The notes under the pieces: model-generated
What the model was told of the DNA's origin: nothing
What the model saw: the letters and a program-made list of their open reading frames with translations, nothing else
Database searches by the model: none
NCBI RefSeq assembly: GCF_000827125.1
Contig: NZ_CP010311.1
Coordinates: 2,232,001 to 2,296,000 of the forward strand
From: Geoalkalibacter subterraneus
GTDB taxonomy: Bacteria; Desulfobacterota; Desulfuromonadia; Desulfuromonadales; Geoalkalibacteraceae
Direction: 5' to 3'
DNA: 64,000 bases
Part shown: positions 8,546 to 17,148 of the stretch, in pieces
Numbering within the stretch: position 1 is the stretch's first letter
How the letters are laid out: the number at the start of each line of letters is the position of its first letter
Program-made: the position numbers and the translations under genes

Positions 8546-9191
8546 CCTGCTCCTCCAAGCGCTTTTTAGCAGTCTGCAGGGTCGTGGCAAGACCCTGCGA
8601 CAATTTTTGCTGGAAACTTTCCATGGTGTCACTGGAATCGTAGGTCAAAGGATCGCCATAAGCGAATACGCCCCGCGAGAAGGGAAAAGGCAATAAAAAA
8701 CGGTCCCAGCTCCTGAAACGATACCCGCGACTGCAGGCAAAAGCCATCGGCACCACAGGCCTTCGAGTCAGGCGAGCCAATTGAACAACCCCCTCTTTAA
8801 CTTCATGACGGGGTCCTCGTGGACCATCTGGGGTGATGACCAGATCGTAAGGTTGGCGTGCCAGATCCATAAGCGCCTTGAAGGCTTTGCGCCCCCCGCG
8901 GGTCGAGGAGCCGCGAACGGCGCCCTGCCCGAAACATTCCATGGTCTTGGCGATCAACTCGCCATCTTTCGACTCACTGATGAGGATTCGCGCACCGGGG
9001 CCATGGTATCCCTTGACCATCAAAAGCAGTTGATCATGCCAAAAAGCGATAATAACAGGTTCTTGATTTTGCCGGCTTTGCGGCAGTCCGACCACTTCGG
9101 TTCGCATGGATCGGTACAGCAGGTTGATAAATCCAGCAGCCAGCCTCGGTACCACCTGAAAAAGAACCCAGTGTCGAATCTGTTTCTTCAT
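8529..9191 (-). CDS. DUF374 lysophospholipid acyltransferase-like protein
   Basis: A 220-aa protein with blocks AFWHDQLLLM, RGSSTRGGRKAFKALM and TPDGPRGPRHEVKEGVVQLA, which define DUF374, a branch of the lysophospholipid/lipid A acyltransferase superfamily. The classical HX4D motif is altered here: His and Asp are adjacent (WHDQ), as is usual for DUF374. It lies between msbA and waaA, where other bacteria place lpxL/lpxM, and its end overlaps the waaA start by 17 bp. A role in secondary acylation of lipid A is therefore a reasonable inference, not proof. No lpxL/lpxM-type gene is seen in the window. Confidence 0.8.
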   Translation of the reverse strand: MKKQIRHWVLFQVVPRLAAGFINLLYRSMRTEVVGLPQSRQNQEPVIIAFWHDQLLLMVKGYHGPGARILISESKDGELIAKTMECFGQGAVRGSSTRGGRKAFKALMDLARQPYDLVITPDGPRGPRHEVKEGVVQLARLTRRPVVPMAFACSRGYRFRSWDRFLLPFPFSRGVFAYGDPLTYDSSDTMESFQQKLSQGLATTLQTAKKRLEEQGVSAV

Positions 9192-9194
9192 CGC

Positions 9195-10931
9195 CTATTC
9201 CCGGAACTGCATCTGGTACAACTTGGTATAGAGTCCGTTGCGTGCCAGAAGTTCGTTATGAGTCCCGACCTCAAGCACACAACCATTGTCTATGACCACA
9301 ATTTTGTCTGCATCCATAATGGTCGACAGGCGATGTGCAATTACAAAAGTTGTGCGATCGCGCATCAGGTTGGCCAGTGCACTCTGAACCTCATTCTCGC
9401 TTTCGGTATCCAGGGCACTGGTCGCCTCGTCAAGAAGAAGAATAGGTGCATCACGCAAGATCGCCCGGGCGATGCTGATGCGCTGCCGCTGTCCACCGGA
9501 GAGACGAACACCCCGATCACCGATATGGGTCTGATATTTTTCGGGCAGATGAAGAATAAAGTCTTCAGCGAAGGCTTTTCGTGCGGCTTTTTGAACCTCT
9601 TCCTCGCTGGCATCCCAGCGGCCGTAGCGAATATTATTGTAAATTGTGTCATTGAACAGAAATGTTTCCTGGTCAACCAATGCGATATGTTTTTTCAGGC
9701 TTTTGAGCGTTACCTGGCAAATATCCTGTCCATCGATGCGCACAGCACCCTTCTGTGGGTCATAGAAACGTGTCAGAAGCCCGACGACTGTGGATTTACC
9801 TGCCCCGCTTGGCCCCACCAACGCGACAATTTCTCCTGGAGCGGCACGCAGATTAAAATCATGCAAAACATACTCTTGGCCGTCATAGGAAAAATCGACA
9901 TGGTCGAATACGACTTCACCTGAAGTAATCTCAAGCGGTTGAGCCCCGGGAAAGTCCTTGACGGCCACCGGTTCATCCATGATTTCGAAGACGCGTTCGG
10001 CGGCTCCCAGGGATTTTTGTATCGTGTTGTTGACCTTCGTCAGCCGCTTGAGCGGACCGTACATCATGAACATGGCGGTGACAAAGGAGAAGAGTTCGCC
10101 TTGTGTCATAGCCCCATCGATCACACGATTGATTCCGTACCAGAACACTGCCGCGGCCCCGATAGACGCAAAAATTTCAACAATCGGGGCAGTTGCTGCG
10201 TCATATTTGAGAACCTTGCGGATAAACCGGTAGTATCTGAAATTTTCATCCCTGAAGCGACCACTTTCGCGTGATTCGGACCCAAAAGCCTTGATGACCT
10301 TAATGCCGGCAAAGGTCTCCTGCAGGACGCTTGAGACCCCGCCCATCTGCTTCTGCCCCTTGACGGTATTTATCTTGACCTTGCGGCCGATATAAATGGC
10401 GGGGAAAATGACGAGGGGCAAAACAGTGAAAGACACCAGCGCCAGATTCACATCCCGGTAAAAGACCAGAGCGACCAGGCCGATTAACGCGAATGAATCG
10501 CGAACCACGTCAACCACGACATCCGCAGCCGAGCGCTGCATCATGCCGACATCATTAAGCACGCGCGACATAAGGGATCCGGTCTGATGGCGCCCGAAAA
10601 ATCCCATAGATTGCCCAACGGACCGAGAGTACAGATCATTTCGGACATCCTGAATCACCAATTGTCCAGCCGTCTTGATCATGTATTCCTGAAAATAGCG
10701 CGAAGCCCCCTTAACAACGGCCAGGGAGAGAATGGCAACGGGAACGTAGTAAACAATATCGGCATTTTTCGCAGCAATAATATTGTCCACCAAAGGCTGA
10801 ACGAGCTGTGCGAACATGACATCGGTCCCGGCCACAAGAACCGAGGCGACGACAGCAAAGGCAATCCGCCAGGCGTAGGGCCTCGAATACTGCAAAAGTC
10901 TGCGATATATTTCAAGGGCTTTACTATCCAC
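9195..10931 (-). CDS. msbA: Lipid A export ABC transporter MsbA
   Basis: A 578-aa half-transporter: an N-terminal six-helix membrane domain (residues about 15-310), then an ATPase with Walker A GPSGAGKST, signature LSGGQRQR and Walker B ILLLDEATSALD. MsbA flips core-lipid A from the cytoplasmic to the periplasmic leaflet as a homodimer. The start is GTG at 10931, overlapping the lpxB stop by 8 bp, with GGAGG about 6 bases upstream. The location between lpxB and the acyltransferase/waaA genes distinguishes it from general multidrug exporters of the same fold. Confidence 0.92.
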   Translation of the reverse strand: MDSKALEIYRRLLQYSRPYAWRIAFAVVASVLVAGTDVMFAQLVQPLVDNIIAAKNADIVYYVPVAILSLAVVKGASRYFQEYMIKTAGQLVIQDVRNDLYSRSVGQSMGFFGRHQTGSLMSRVLNDVGMMQRSAADVVVDVVRDSFALIGLVALVFYRDVNLALVSFTVLPLVIFPAIYIGRKVKINTVKGQKQMGGVSSVLQETFAGIKVIKAFGSESRESGRFRDENFRYYRFIRKVLKYDAATAPIVEIFASIGAAAVFWYGINRVIDGAMTQGELFSFVTAMFMMYGPLKRLTKVNNTIQKSLGAAERVFEIMDEPVAVKDFPGAQPLEITSGEVVFDHVDFSYDGQEYVLHDFNLRAAPGEIVALVGPSGAGKSTVVGLLTRFYDPQKGAVRIDGQDICQVTLKSLKKHIALVDQETFLFNDTIYNNIRYGRWDASEEEVQKAARKAFAEDFILHLPEKYQTHIGDRGVRLSGGQRQRISIARAILRDAPILLLDEATSALDTESENEVQSALANLMRDRTTFVIAHRLSTIMDADKIVVIDNGCVLEVGTHNELLARNGLYTKLYQMQFRE

Positions 10932-12105
10932 TGTTTTCCTCCAGCCCTTTACTCATCTCCGATGCCATGCGCGCCACCTTCTCCGAGCATCCACCTTCAC
11001 CAAGCAAATGACGAACTTTGCGCAACTGCTCCTTGATCTGATCGCGATAAGCCTGATCTTCCAGGATATGCAGGACCTCGGCACTGATCGCCTCCGCAGA
11101 GGCAGCCTCCTGAATGAACTCGCGAACCACACCTTTTCCGGCAACAATATTGACCAGGCCGATATGCGGCACCTTGACAAGGCGCTTGCCTATGGCGAAT
11201 GTCAGTGGATTCATTTTGTAAATGATGGCCAGAGGTGTCCCCACCAGCGCTATCTGCAGAGTGACGGTGCCGGACACCGAAGCGATGGCATCACAGGCGT
11301 TGGCGGTATCGTAAATGTTATCCTGAACCATCTTGATCTTGAGACCGCTGCCAAGAATGCGTTCGTAAAAATTGGTGTGTTTGAGCGAATGCGCAACCGG
11401 CAGCAAAAACTGAATATCCGGGCGCAGCCGATGCAAAGTACGCGCAGTATCGGCGATTGTATCGAAAATGTATTTGAGCTCACTGCGGCGGCTGCCGGGA
11501 AACAGGCCGACCACGGGCCGTTCCGGGTCGAGCCCGTGCCGCTCGAGATAAGCCTGGCGGCTCTCTTTCAGAGTCAGGTCCGCAACCAGAGGATGGCCGA
11601 CGTACTCCACATCGATATCCAAACTTTCGTAAAGTTGCGGCTCAAACGGGAAAATAGCCGCCAGACGGTCAACACGGCGAGCGATGGTTTTAACTCTACC
11701 GCGCCGCCACGCCCACACCTGAGGGCTGACATAATAGAGCACCGGGACACCGGCCGCTTTGGCTTTGGCCGCCAGACGCAGATTAAATTCCGGGAAATCA
11801 ATAAGAATAAGCACATCAGGGCGTCGATCACTCTTCAGAACTGACTCGAGTTTCCTGAAGGCCCGGTAGATGGCTGGAAAATGGGCAGCCACCTCAAACA
11901 GACCGACCACCGCCAGTTCTTCACCACGGAACAGTATTTCGCAACCCTGTTCCTCCATCCGGCGTCCGCCGACACCGAAAAATTCCAGATCGGGATCGAT
12001 GTCGTGCGCCGCACGAATCAGGTTTGCTCCGTGCAGGTCGCCGCTGGCCTCACCGGTGACGATCAGCGCACGGCGGTGTTGTGCATTCAGGTCATGGTCG
12101 CTCAT
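10924..12105 (-). CDS. lpxB: Lipid-A-disaccharide synthase LpxB
   Basis: A 393-aa GT19 glycosyltransferase that joins lipid X to the UDP-diacyl sugar to form the beta-1,6 disaccharide of lipid A. TGEASGDLHGANL at the N terminus, GVGGRRMEEQG and GLFPGSRRSEL are diagnostic. The ATG at 12105 overlaps the stop of the aminotransferase gene (ATGA), so it is coupled to the gnnA/gnnB-like pair. If those enzymes act as predicted, this LpxB must accept diaminoglucose-type substrates. Confidence 0.95.
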   Translation of the reverse strand: MSDHDLNAQHRRALIVTGEASGDLHGANLIRAAHDIDPDLEFFGVGGRRMEEQGCEILFRGEELAVVGLFEVAAHFPAIYRAFRKLESVLKSDRRPDVLILIDFPEFNLRLAAKAKAAGVPVLYYVSPQVWAWRRGRVKTIARRVDRLAAIFPFEPQLYESLDIDVEYVGHPLVADLTLKESRQAYLERHGLDPERPVVGLFPGSRRSELKYIFDTIADTARTLHRLRPDIQFLLPVAHSLKHTNFYERILGSGLKIKMVQDNIYDTANACDAIASVSGTVTLQIALVGTPLAIIYKMNPLTFAIGKRLVKVPHIGLVNIVAGKGVVREFIQEAASAEAISAEVLHILEDQAYRDQIKEQLRKVRHLLGEGGCSEKVARMASEMSKGLEENSG

Positions 12106-13199
12106 GCCAGGGCGTCACCTATCACACTGCAGATATATTTGATCTGATCTTCGCTGAGTTCGGGATACATGGGCAGGGACAGAACCTGCTGCGCCAAACG
12201 CTCCGACACCGGGCAGTCAAGTTGCGCAAATTCATCGCGAAATACTTCCTGGCGATGCAGGGGGATCGGATAGTAAATGGCGCAGGCAATTCCGGCCTCG
12301 GTCAATGCTTTCTGGACCTGGTCGCGCTGCTCGACCAGAATCGTGTACTGGTGGTAGACATGCACTCCCTTGCCGTCCTCAAAAGGCGTGGTCACAGGAA
12401 GATCGCGCAGACACTCATTATAGAGGTGTGCATTGCGACGCCGCAGGCGATTAAATTCCTCGATACGGGCCAGTTTGATCCGCAGAATGGCGGCCTGCAT
12501 CTCGTCAAGGCGGCTGTTGAAGCCGATCACAGAATGATGATATCGCTGCCGGCTGCCATGGTTGCGCAGAACTTTGAGTTCTTCAGCCACGTTCGCATCA
12601 TTGGTCGTCACCATGCCGCCGTCGCCGTAGCAACCGAGGTTCTTGCTGGGAAAAAAGGAATGACATCCCGCCAGGCCGATCGCCCCCGTCATTTTGTCGC
12701 CATAAGCTGCACCAAAGGACTGGGCACAATCTTCAATCAATTTCAATCCGTGCCGGTTACAGATCTCGACCATCGGAGCAAGATCCGCGGGCTGACCGAA
12801 CAGGTGTACCGGAAGAATCGCCGCGGTACGATTTGTAATAGCTTTTTCAATCAGTTCAGGCTCGAGGTTGAAGGTTTTAGGATCAACATCGACAAATACG
12901 GGGCGAGCGCCGACATAGGCAATCGCCTCCGCCGTGGCGATAAAAGTAAAGGGCGAGGTAATCACTTCATCCCCCTCCCCGATACCGGCGGCACGCAGCG
13001 CCAACTGCAGAGCATCGGTTCCGGAGGCGCAGCTGACAGCAAATTCAGCACCAAGATGCGCAGCAGCCTCCTGTTCGAGGGCCTGGACATTGGGGCCGAG
13101 AATAAACTGAGTAGACGCCAGGACACCCTGAATGGCCTGATCAATTTCGGTCTTCAGATTCTCGTATTGTTTTTTAAGGTCAACCATCGGGATATTCAT
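12102..13199 (-). CDS. gnnB: DegT/DnrJ-family aminotransferase, probable GnnB (UDP-GlcNAc3N synthesis)
   Basis: A 365-aa PLP-dependent sugar aminotransferase. The PLP lysine is Lys186 in SFFPSKNLGCYGDGG; EDCAQSFGA and GFNSRLDEMQAAIL are family motifs. In Acidithiobacillus ferrooxidans the oxidoreductase GnnA and transaminase GnnB, encoded between lpxA and lpxB, convert UDP-GlcNAc to UDP-2-acetamido-3-amino-glucose, which gives lipid A with amide-linked chains at position 3. The same order lpxA-oxidoreductase-aminotransferase-lpxB is present here, hence the call. It starts at ATG 13199 with AGGA 8 bases upstream and overlaps lpxB. A role in O-antigen sugar synthesis is the alternative, made less likely by position. 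Confidence 0.78.
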   Translation of the reverse strand: MNIPMVDLKKQYENLKTEIDQAIQGVLASTQFILGPNVQALEQEAAAHLGAEFAVSCASGTDALQLALRAAGIGEGDEVITSPFTFIATAEAIAYVGARPVFVDVDPKTFNLEPELIEKAITNRTAAILPVHLFGQPADLAPMVEICNRHGLKLIEDCAQSFGAAYGDKMTGAIGLAGCHSFFPSKNLGCYGDGGMVTTNDANVAEELKVLRNHGSRQRYHHSVIGFNSRLDEMQAAILRIKLARIEEFNRLRRRNAHLYNECLRDLPVTTPFEDGKGVHVYHQYTILVEQRDQVQKALTEAGIACAIYYPIPLHRQEVFRDEFAQLDCPVSERLAQQVLSLPMYPELSEDQIKYICSVIGDALA

Positions 13200-13356
13200 G
13201 GCAAAATTCCTGTCTGAAAAACAGTTGAAAAAGCGAATTCAACAGATTGAAATGATAATTTAGCGTGGTCGCTACAACAGGAGCGTAAAACACGAAAGGC
13301 GAGATCGCCCGATCCAGGCCCTCGCCTTCCTGCTAAAGGCTGTTCAACGCTCTGTT
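13200..13356 (-). other. 157-bp spacer inside the lpx operon with inverted repeats
   Basis: This gap between the oxidoreductase stop and the aminotransferase start is far longer than neighbouring ones. It holds an 8-bp inverted repeat (AAGGCGAG at 13296-13303, CTCGCCTT at 13321-13328), a short hairpin TAGCG/CGCTA near 13262-13274, and GTTGAA/TTCAAC at about 13225-13244 which on the minus strand is followed by TTTTT. Any of these could modulate read-through from gnnA into gnnB-lpxB. I find no gene in it. Confidence 0.4.
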
Positions 13357-14307
13357 CTACGATTTGACTTCATGAAACAGTTTGCGGGTAATCCAGAGCG
13401 CGACTTCCAGCGCCCGCTTACCGTCCTCCCCACTTACAACGGGGGGAAGTCCTTCCTTGACTGAACGGACAAAGGCCGTGATCTCATCGAGAAGAGAGTC
13501 GCCCTGGGAGAAGCTGGTTTCATCCATCGTCACGTTGGGAATGGCGGGAACTGGAATCCCCTGCCCCCCTTTGCGGAAAATGCCGATTTTACGTGACTGG
13601 TAATCGATGGAGACATAGGCATCGGGCTGAAAAATTCGAATTCGCCGCATCGGTTCACGGCTGACACGACTCGCGGTCACGTTGGCCACACACCCGTTGG
13701 CAAACTGTAGACGGGCATTGGCGATATCGACTTCCTCCGACAGAACCGGCACACCGACAGAATTGATCGACTCAACCGGAGAGTTGACCATATTGAGGAT
13801 GATGTCGATATCATGGATCATCAGGTCGAGCACGACATTGACATCGGTCCCCCTCGGTTTGAAGGGCGACAGACGGTGAGATTCGATGAACATGGGATTT
13901 TTAAGGACATCACCCAGTGCAAGAACGGCGGGGTTAAAACGCTCAAGATGACCGACCTGGAACACCAGGCCATTATCCTCTGCAATCCGAATCAGTTCAT
14001 CAGCTTCGGCTACAGTCTGCGTCACAGGCTTTTCCAGAAGGATATGTACGCCGGCTTCCAGAGCAGCCTTGGCAACTTTGAAATGCAGATGGGTCGGCAC
14101 AACGATCGAAACTAGATCGACGCTGTCGAAAAGGTCCGAATAATCGGCATATGCCTTAGTGCCGACTTCGCCGGCGACTTCTTCGGCACGAGCCTGATCT
14201 GCATCAACAACGCCGACCAGATCCACATCCGGCAGGGCCGCGTATTTCTGTGCATGAAAGCGCCCGAGATATCCGACGCCGATGACGCCGGCACGAAGAT
14301 GGCTCAT
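13357..14307 (-). CDS. gnnA: Gfo/Idh/MocA-family oxidoreductase, probable GnnA
   Basis: A 316-aa NAD(P)-dependent sugar oxidoreductase: Rossmann motif GVIGVGYLGRFHAQKY at the N terminus and the family EKP motif in LLEKPVTQTVAEADEL. It lies directly after lpxA (15 bp gap, GGGAG before the ATG) and before the aminotransferase and lpxB, the arrangement described for gnnA/gnnB in A. ferrooxidans, where GnnA oxidises C3 of UDP-GlcNAc to the 3-keto sugar. Function is inferred from family plus position; many Gfo/Idh/MocA proteins act on other sugars. The 157-bp gap to the aminotransferase is unusual in this tightly packed block. Confidence 0.78.
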   Translation of the reverse strand: MSHLRAGVIGVGYLGRFHAQKYAALPDVDLVGVVDADQARAEEVAGEVGTKAYADYSDLFDSVDLVSIVVPTHLHFKVAKAALEAGVHILLEKPVTQTVAEADELIRIAEDNGLVFQVGHLERFNPAVLALGDVLKNPMFIESHRLSPFKPRGTDVNVVLDLMIHDIDIILNMVNSPVESINSVGVPVLSEEVDIANARLQFANGCVANVTASRVSREPMRRIRIFQPDAYVSIDYQSRKIGIFRKGGQGIPVPAIPNVTMDETSFSQGDSLLDEITAFVRSVKEGLPPVVSGEDGKRALEVALWITRKLFHEVKS

Positions 14308-14322
14308 GATACTCCCTTTAAC

Positions 14323-15096
14323 TCAGCGCGCAATTCCGCGCTGGCTGCTTTTGACAAATTCAACAAATTCGACAACCTGGGGCACATCCCCGACTTCGTC
14401 GATAATTTGTTCAACGGCGGTCTCGAGACGCAGGCCCGAACGAAAAAGCAGACGATAAGCCTTTTTAATCCCTGAAACAGCTTTTTCGTCAAAGCCACGA
14501 CGCTTCAGGCCGACGAGGTTGAGCCCAACGGTTCTGGCCCGGTCGCCCTGGGCGATGGTAAACGGCGGCACATCCTGGTTGACCATGGATCCACCGCTGA
14601 TCATGACATGGCCGCCAACCCGGGTGAACTGATGAACGGCGATCAGCGCACTGAGAATCGCATAGTCGCCGATGGTGACATGCCCTGCGAGAGTCGCACT
14701 GTTGGCCATCACAATATGATCACCGAGATGACAATCGTGAGCGACATGACAGTATGCCATAAAAAGGTTATCGCTGCCGATTGTCGTAACGCCGCCCCCT
14801 CCGACCGTCCCGCAATGCAGAGTCACAAACTCACGCACCACATTACGATCACCGATTCGCAGAGCCGTCCTTTCACCGCTGAATTTCAGATCCTGAGGTG
14901 CTGCACCGATAGACGCAAACTGAAAAATCCGATTGTCCTCGCCGATTTCCGTATCGCCTTCAATTACGGTGTGCGGACCGATCGTCGTGCGGTCACCGAT
15001 CTTGACGTGTTCGCCGATCACAGCGTAGGGTCCGATGACAACATCCTTGCCGATATGGGCATCGGGGTGAACAATAGCCGTTTGGTGTATAGACAT
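14323..15096 (-). CDS. lpxA: UDP-N-acylglucosamine O/N-acyltransferase LpxA
   Basis: A 257-aa left-handed beta-helix acyltransferase with many hexapeptide repeats. It moves a 3-hydroxyacyl chain from ACP to position 3 of the UDP-sugar, the first step of lipid A synthesis. The catalytic His is His120 in CHVAHDC (His125 in E. coli). The residue aligning, by eye, with E. coli Gly173, part of the acyl-length ruler, is Gly, which in E. coli goes with C14 chains. ATG 15096 is preferred to the upstream TTG at 15105, which overlaps the fabZ stop. With gnnA/gnnB next to it, the natural acceptor may carry a 3-amino group, giving an amide rather than an ester. Confidence 0.95.
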   Translation of the reverse strand: MSIHQTAIVHPDAHIGKDVVIGPYAVIGEHVKIGDRTTIGPHTVIEGDTEIGEDNRIFQFASIGAAPQDLKFSGERTALRIGDRNVVREFVTLHCGTVGGGGVTTIGSDNLFMAYCHVAHDCHLGDHIVMANSATLAGHVTIGDYAILSALIAVHQFTRVGGHVMISGGSMVNQDVPPFTIAQGDRARTVGLNLVGLKRRGFDEKAVSGIKKAYRLLFRSGLRLETAVEQIIDEVGDVPQVVEFVEFVKSSQRGIAR

Positions 15097-15101
15097 ACTT
15101 T

Positions 15102-15545
15102 TCAACCGTTTTCTTTCGGAGCGAAGGTGGCTTTGAGGTCGGCTTCGGCGACAAGTTTATCGTCCACATAGGCTTTGCCTCTGAAACAATACAGGCCGCG
15201 TTTACAGTTCAGCAGTTCAAGATGCATGCGCAGCACATCGCCAGGACGGACCGGTTTACGAAAACGCGCTTTATCAATGCCGGTGAAATACGTCACCATG
15301 TCGGAGCCGATTTCATCACTGATGATGGCAAAGACACCGCCCACCTGTGCCATGGCTTCGATAATCAGCACACCGGGCATGACCGGATGACCGGGGAAGT
15401 GCCCTTGAAAAAAGGGTTCGTTGATGGTCACATTCTTAACCCCCACCACCCTCTCACCTTTGACCAGTTCCTCTATGCGGTCAACGAGCAGAAAAGGATA
15501 ACGGTGAGGGAGGCGCTTCATGATTTCATTGATATCCAATGTCAT
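15102..15545 (-). CDS. fabZ: 3-hydroxyacyl-ACP dehydratase FabZ
   Basis: A 147-aa hot-dog-fold dehydratase that removes water from 3-hydroxyacyl-ACP in fatty acid elongation. [19 protein letters not shown] contains the catalytic His and Glu. It sits between lpxD and lpxA, the common arrangement, because FabZ and LpxA/LpxD compete for the same 3-hydroxyacyl-ACP. The start ATG overlaps the lpxD stop by 4 bp. Confidence 0.96.
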   Translation of the reverse strand: MTLDINEIMKRLPHRYPFLLVDRIEELVKGERVVGVKNVTINEPFFQGHFPGHPVMPGVLIIEAMAQVGGVFAIISDEIGSDMVTYFTGIDKARFRKPVRPGDVLRMHLELLNCKRGLYCFRGKAYVDDKLVAEADLKATFAPKENG

Positions 15546-16582
15546 GGATCCTGGTTCTCCTCAAGCTGTTTTTCGAGTTGCGCAACTTTCTTTCTTAACT
15601 GCTGCATTTCGCGTCGTATATCGGGAAGGCGCGGAAAGACCATGGAAGCCTTAAGCCAATCTTTATGCGGCATGGCGGGCGCGCCGGACATAACCTGGCC
15701 GTCAGGGATATTGCCTGCGGCAGCGCCCCTTGCAGCAATCGTCACGTTATTGCCGATATGAAGATGACCTGCGGCTGCACCCTGCCCGCCAAAAGTACAA
15801 TGGTTGCCGATGGTCGTGCTGCCGGCGATCCCCACCTGGGAGACCAGAATCGTGTCTTCACCGATGACCACATTGTGCCCGACCTGGACCAGATTGTCGA
15901 TTTTTGTGCCACGGCCGATCCGGGTCACGCCTAGAGCTGCGCGATCGATACAGGAAGCAGCCCCGATTTCAACATCGTCGCCAATTTCGACAATTCCCAC
16001 CTGCGGAATCTTGACATAGCGGCCACCATCGGGAGCATAACCGAATCCATCGGAACCGATTACAGCGCCCGGCTGGACGATAACGCGGTCCCCAAGTCGG
16101 CATCCTTCCCGTACAATGACATTGGCGTGCAGGAGACAGTTTTCGCCAACCTCAACGTCGGAATAAAGGATCACCCCAGGATGTAAAATAGTCCCATTGC
16201 CTACCCGTGCGCCCGCACTGACGACACAGCCGGGGTGGATGGTCACCCCTTCCCCCAGGGTTGCTTCGGGGTGGACATGGGCACCGTCCATGACCCCGAG
16301 AGAGGCGGGTCTGGATACATGCAGAAATTCCACCGCCCGGGCAAATGCCAGGTAGGGATTGTCGCTGACAATAAGAGCAACACGATCTGATTCGACACCA
16401 GGTGCGGCAATAACCGCGCTCGCTTGCGTTGTCTCGAGTTCAGCGACGTATTTGGGATTGGCAATAAAGGTCAGGTCCCCCTCGCGGGCTTCATCGATCG
16501 GGGCGACGCGCTTTATTTCCAGAGAAGCATCGCCGACCACATGACCGCCGATCTGTGCCGCAATGTCTGCCAGACTTGCCAT
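15542..16582 (-). CDS. lpxD: UDP-3-O-(3-hydroxyacyl)glucosamine N-acyltransferase LpxD
   Basis: A 346-aa trimeric beta-helix acyltransferase that adds the second 3-hydroxyacyl chain, at the 2-amino position, in lipid A synthesis. An N-terminal uridine-binding domain (residues 1 to about 100) precedes hexapeptide repeats; [21 protein letters not shown] holds the catalytic His. The C terminus is a short coiled coil rich in Gln, Leu and Glu. AAGGA precedes the ATG by 5 bases. It follows skp and bamA as in most Gram-negatives. Confidence 0.95.
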   Translation of the reverse strand: MASLADIAAQIGGHVVGDASLEIKRVAPIDEAREGDLTFIANPKYVAELETTQASAVIAAPGVESDRVALIVSDNPYLAFARAVEFLHVSRPASLGVMDGAHVHPEATLGEGVTIHPGCVVSAGARVGNGTILHPGVILYSDVEVGENCLLHANVIVREGCRLGDRVIVQPGAVIGSDGFGYAPDGGRYVKIPQVGIVEIGDDVEIGAASCIDRAALGVTRIGRGTKIDNLVQVGHNVVIGEDTILVSQVGIAGSTTIGNHCTFGGQGAAAGHLHIGNNVTIAARGAAAGNIPDGQVMSGAPAMPHKDWLKASMVFPRLPDIRREMQQLRKKVAQLEKQLEENQDP

Positions 16583-16596
16583 TGCGTTCCTTACTC

Positions 16597-17112
16597 CTAT
16601 CTGCTCTGAGCGTCGTAAGCCTTGATGATGTCTTCGGTCAGATCAACCTGGTCGTCGGCATAAAGAACGGAACTTTCCGTTTTTTCAAAAATCATGGTGA
16701 AATCGTTATTTTCGCCATATTTCTTGATCACCCCGAAAAGTTCCTCCAGGATGCGGCGGGTCGCATCTGCATCCTTTTGCTGAAGTTCTTCCTGGATGTC
16801 CTTTGTGAAGCGCTGGAATTCCTTGAGTTTCTGCTGATAGTCACGCTCTTTTTTGCCTCGCGCCTCTTCGGAGAGAAGAACGGCCTGCTTTTCGAGTTCT
16901 TCCTTCATCTTCTTGAGATCGGCCTGGCGCCTCTGGACTTCGCCTTCATACTCCTTGACCCTCTCCCCGATCTGCGCTTTTGCAGACTGCCCCGCAGAAC
17001 TCATGTTGAGAGCTTTCTGCAGATCCACATATCCAAGTTTAGCAGTTTGCGCCACCGCAGGCAGCACGGCCAGCAGAAGCATTGTGACGGTCAAAGCTAC
17101 AATTCGTTTCAT
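16597..17112 (-). CDS. skp: Periplasmic chaperone Skp/OmpH
   Basis: A 171-aa protein with a signal peptide ([22 protein letters not shown]) and a long charged coiled coil at about residues 45-125, then the conserved C-terminal body: the Skp trimer that carries unfolded outer-membrane proteins through the periplasm. ATG 17112 is chosen because AAGGAG lies 8 bases upstream; two GTG codons just before it are less well placed. It lies between bamA and lpxD, the conserved order. Confidence 0.9.
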   Translation of the reverse strand: MKRIVALTVTMLLLAVLPAVAQTAKLGYVDLQKALNMSSAGQSAKAQIGERVKEYEGEVQRRQADLKKMKEELEKQAVLLSEEARGKKERDYQQKLKEFQRFTKDIQEELQQKDADATRRILEELFGVIKKYGENNDFTMIFEKTESSVLYADDQVDLTEDIIKAYDAQSR

Positions 17113-17148
17113 GAGCACCACTCCTTTTTGTGTATGTGCTTATAAATC

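Noticed and set aside
9195-10931. Calling the ABC exporter a multidrug pump
   Set aside because: Its coupling to lpxB and the acyltransferase/waaA genes makes lipid A export by MsbA the better call.
12081-13217. 378-codon + strand open frame
   Set aside because: Antisense to the aminotransferase gene with its intact PLP lysine region.
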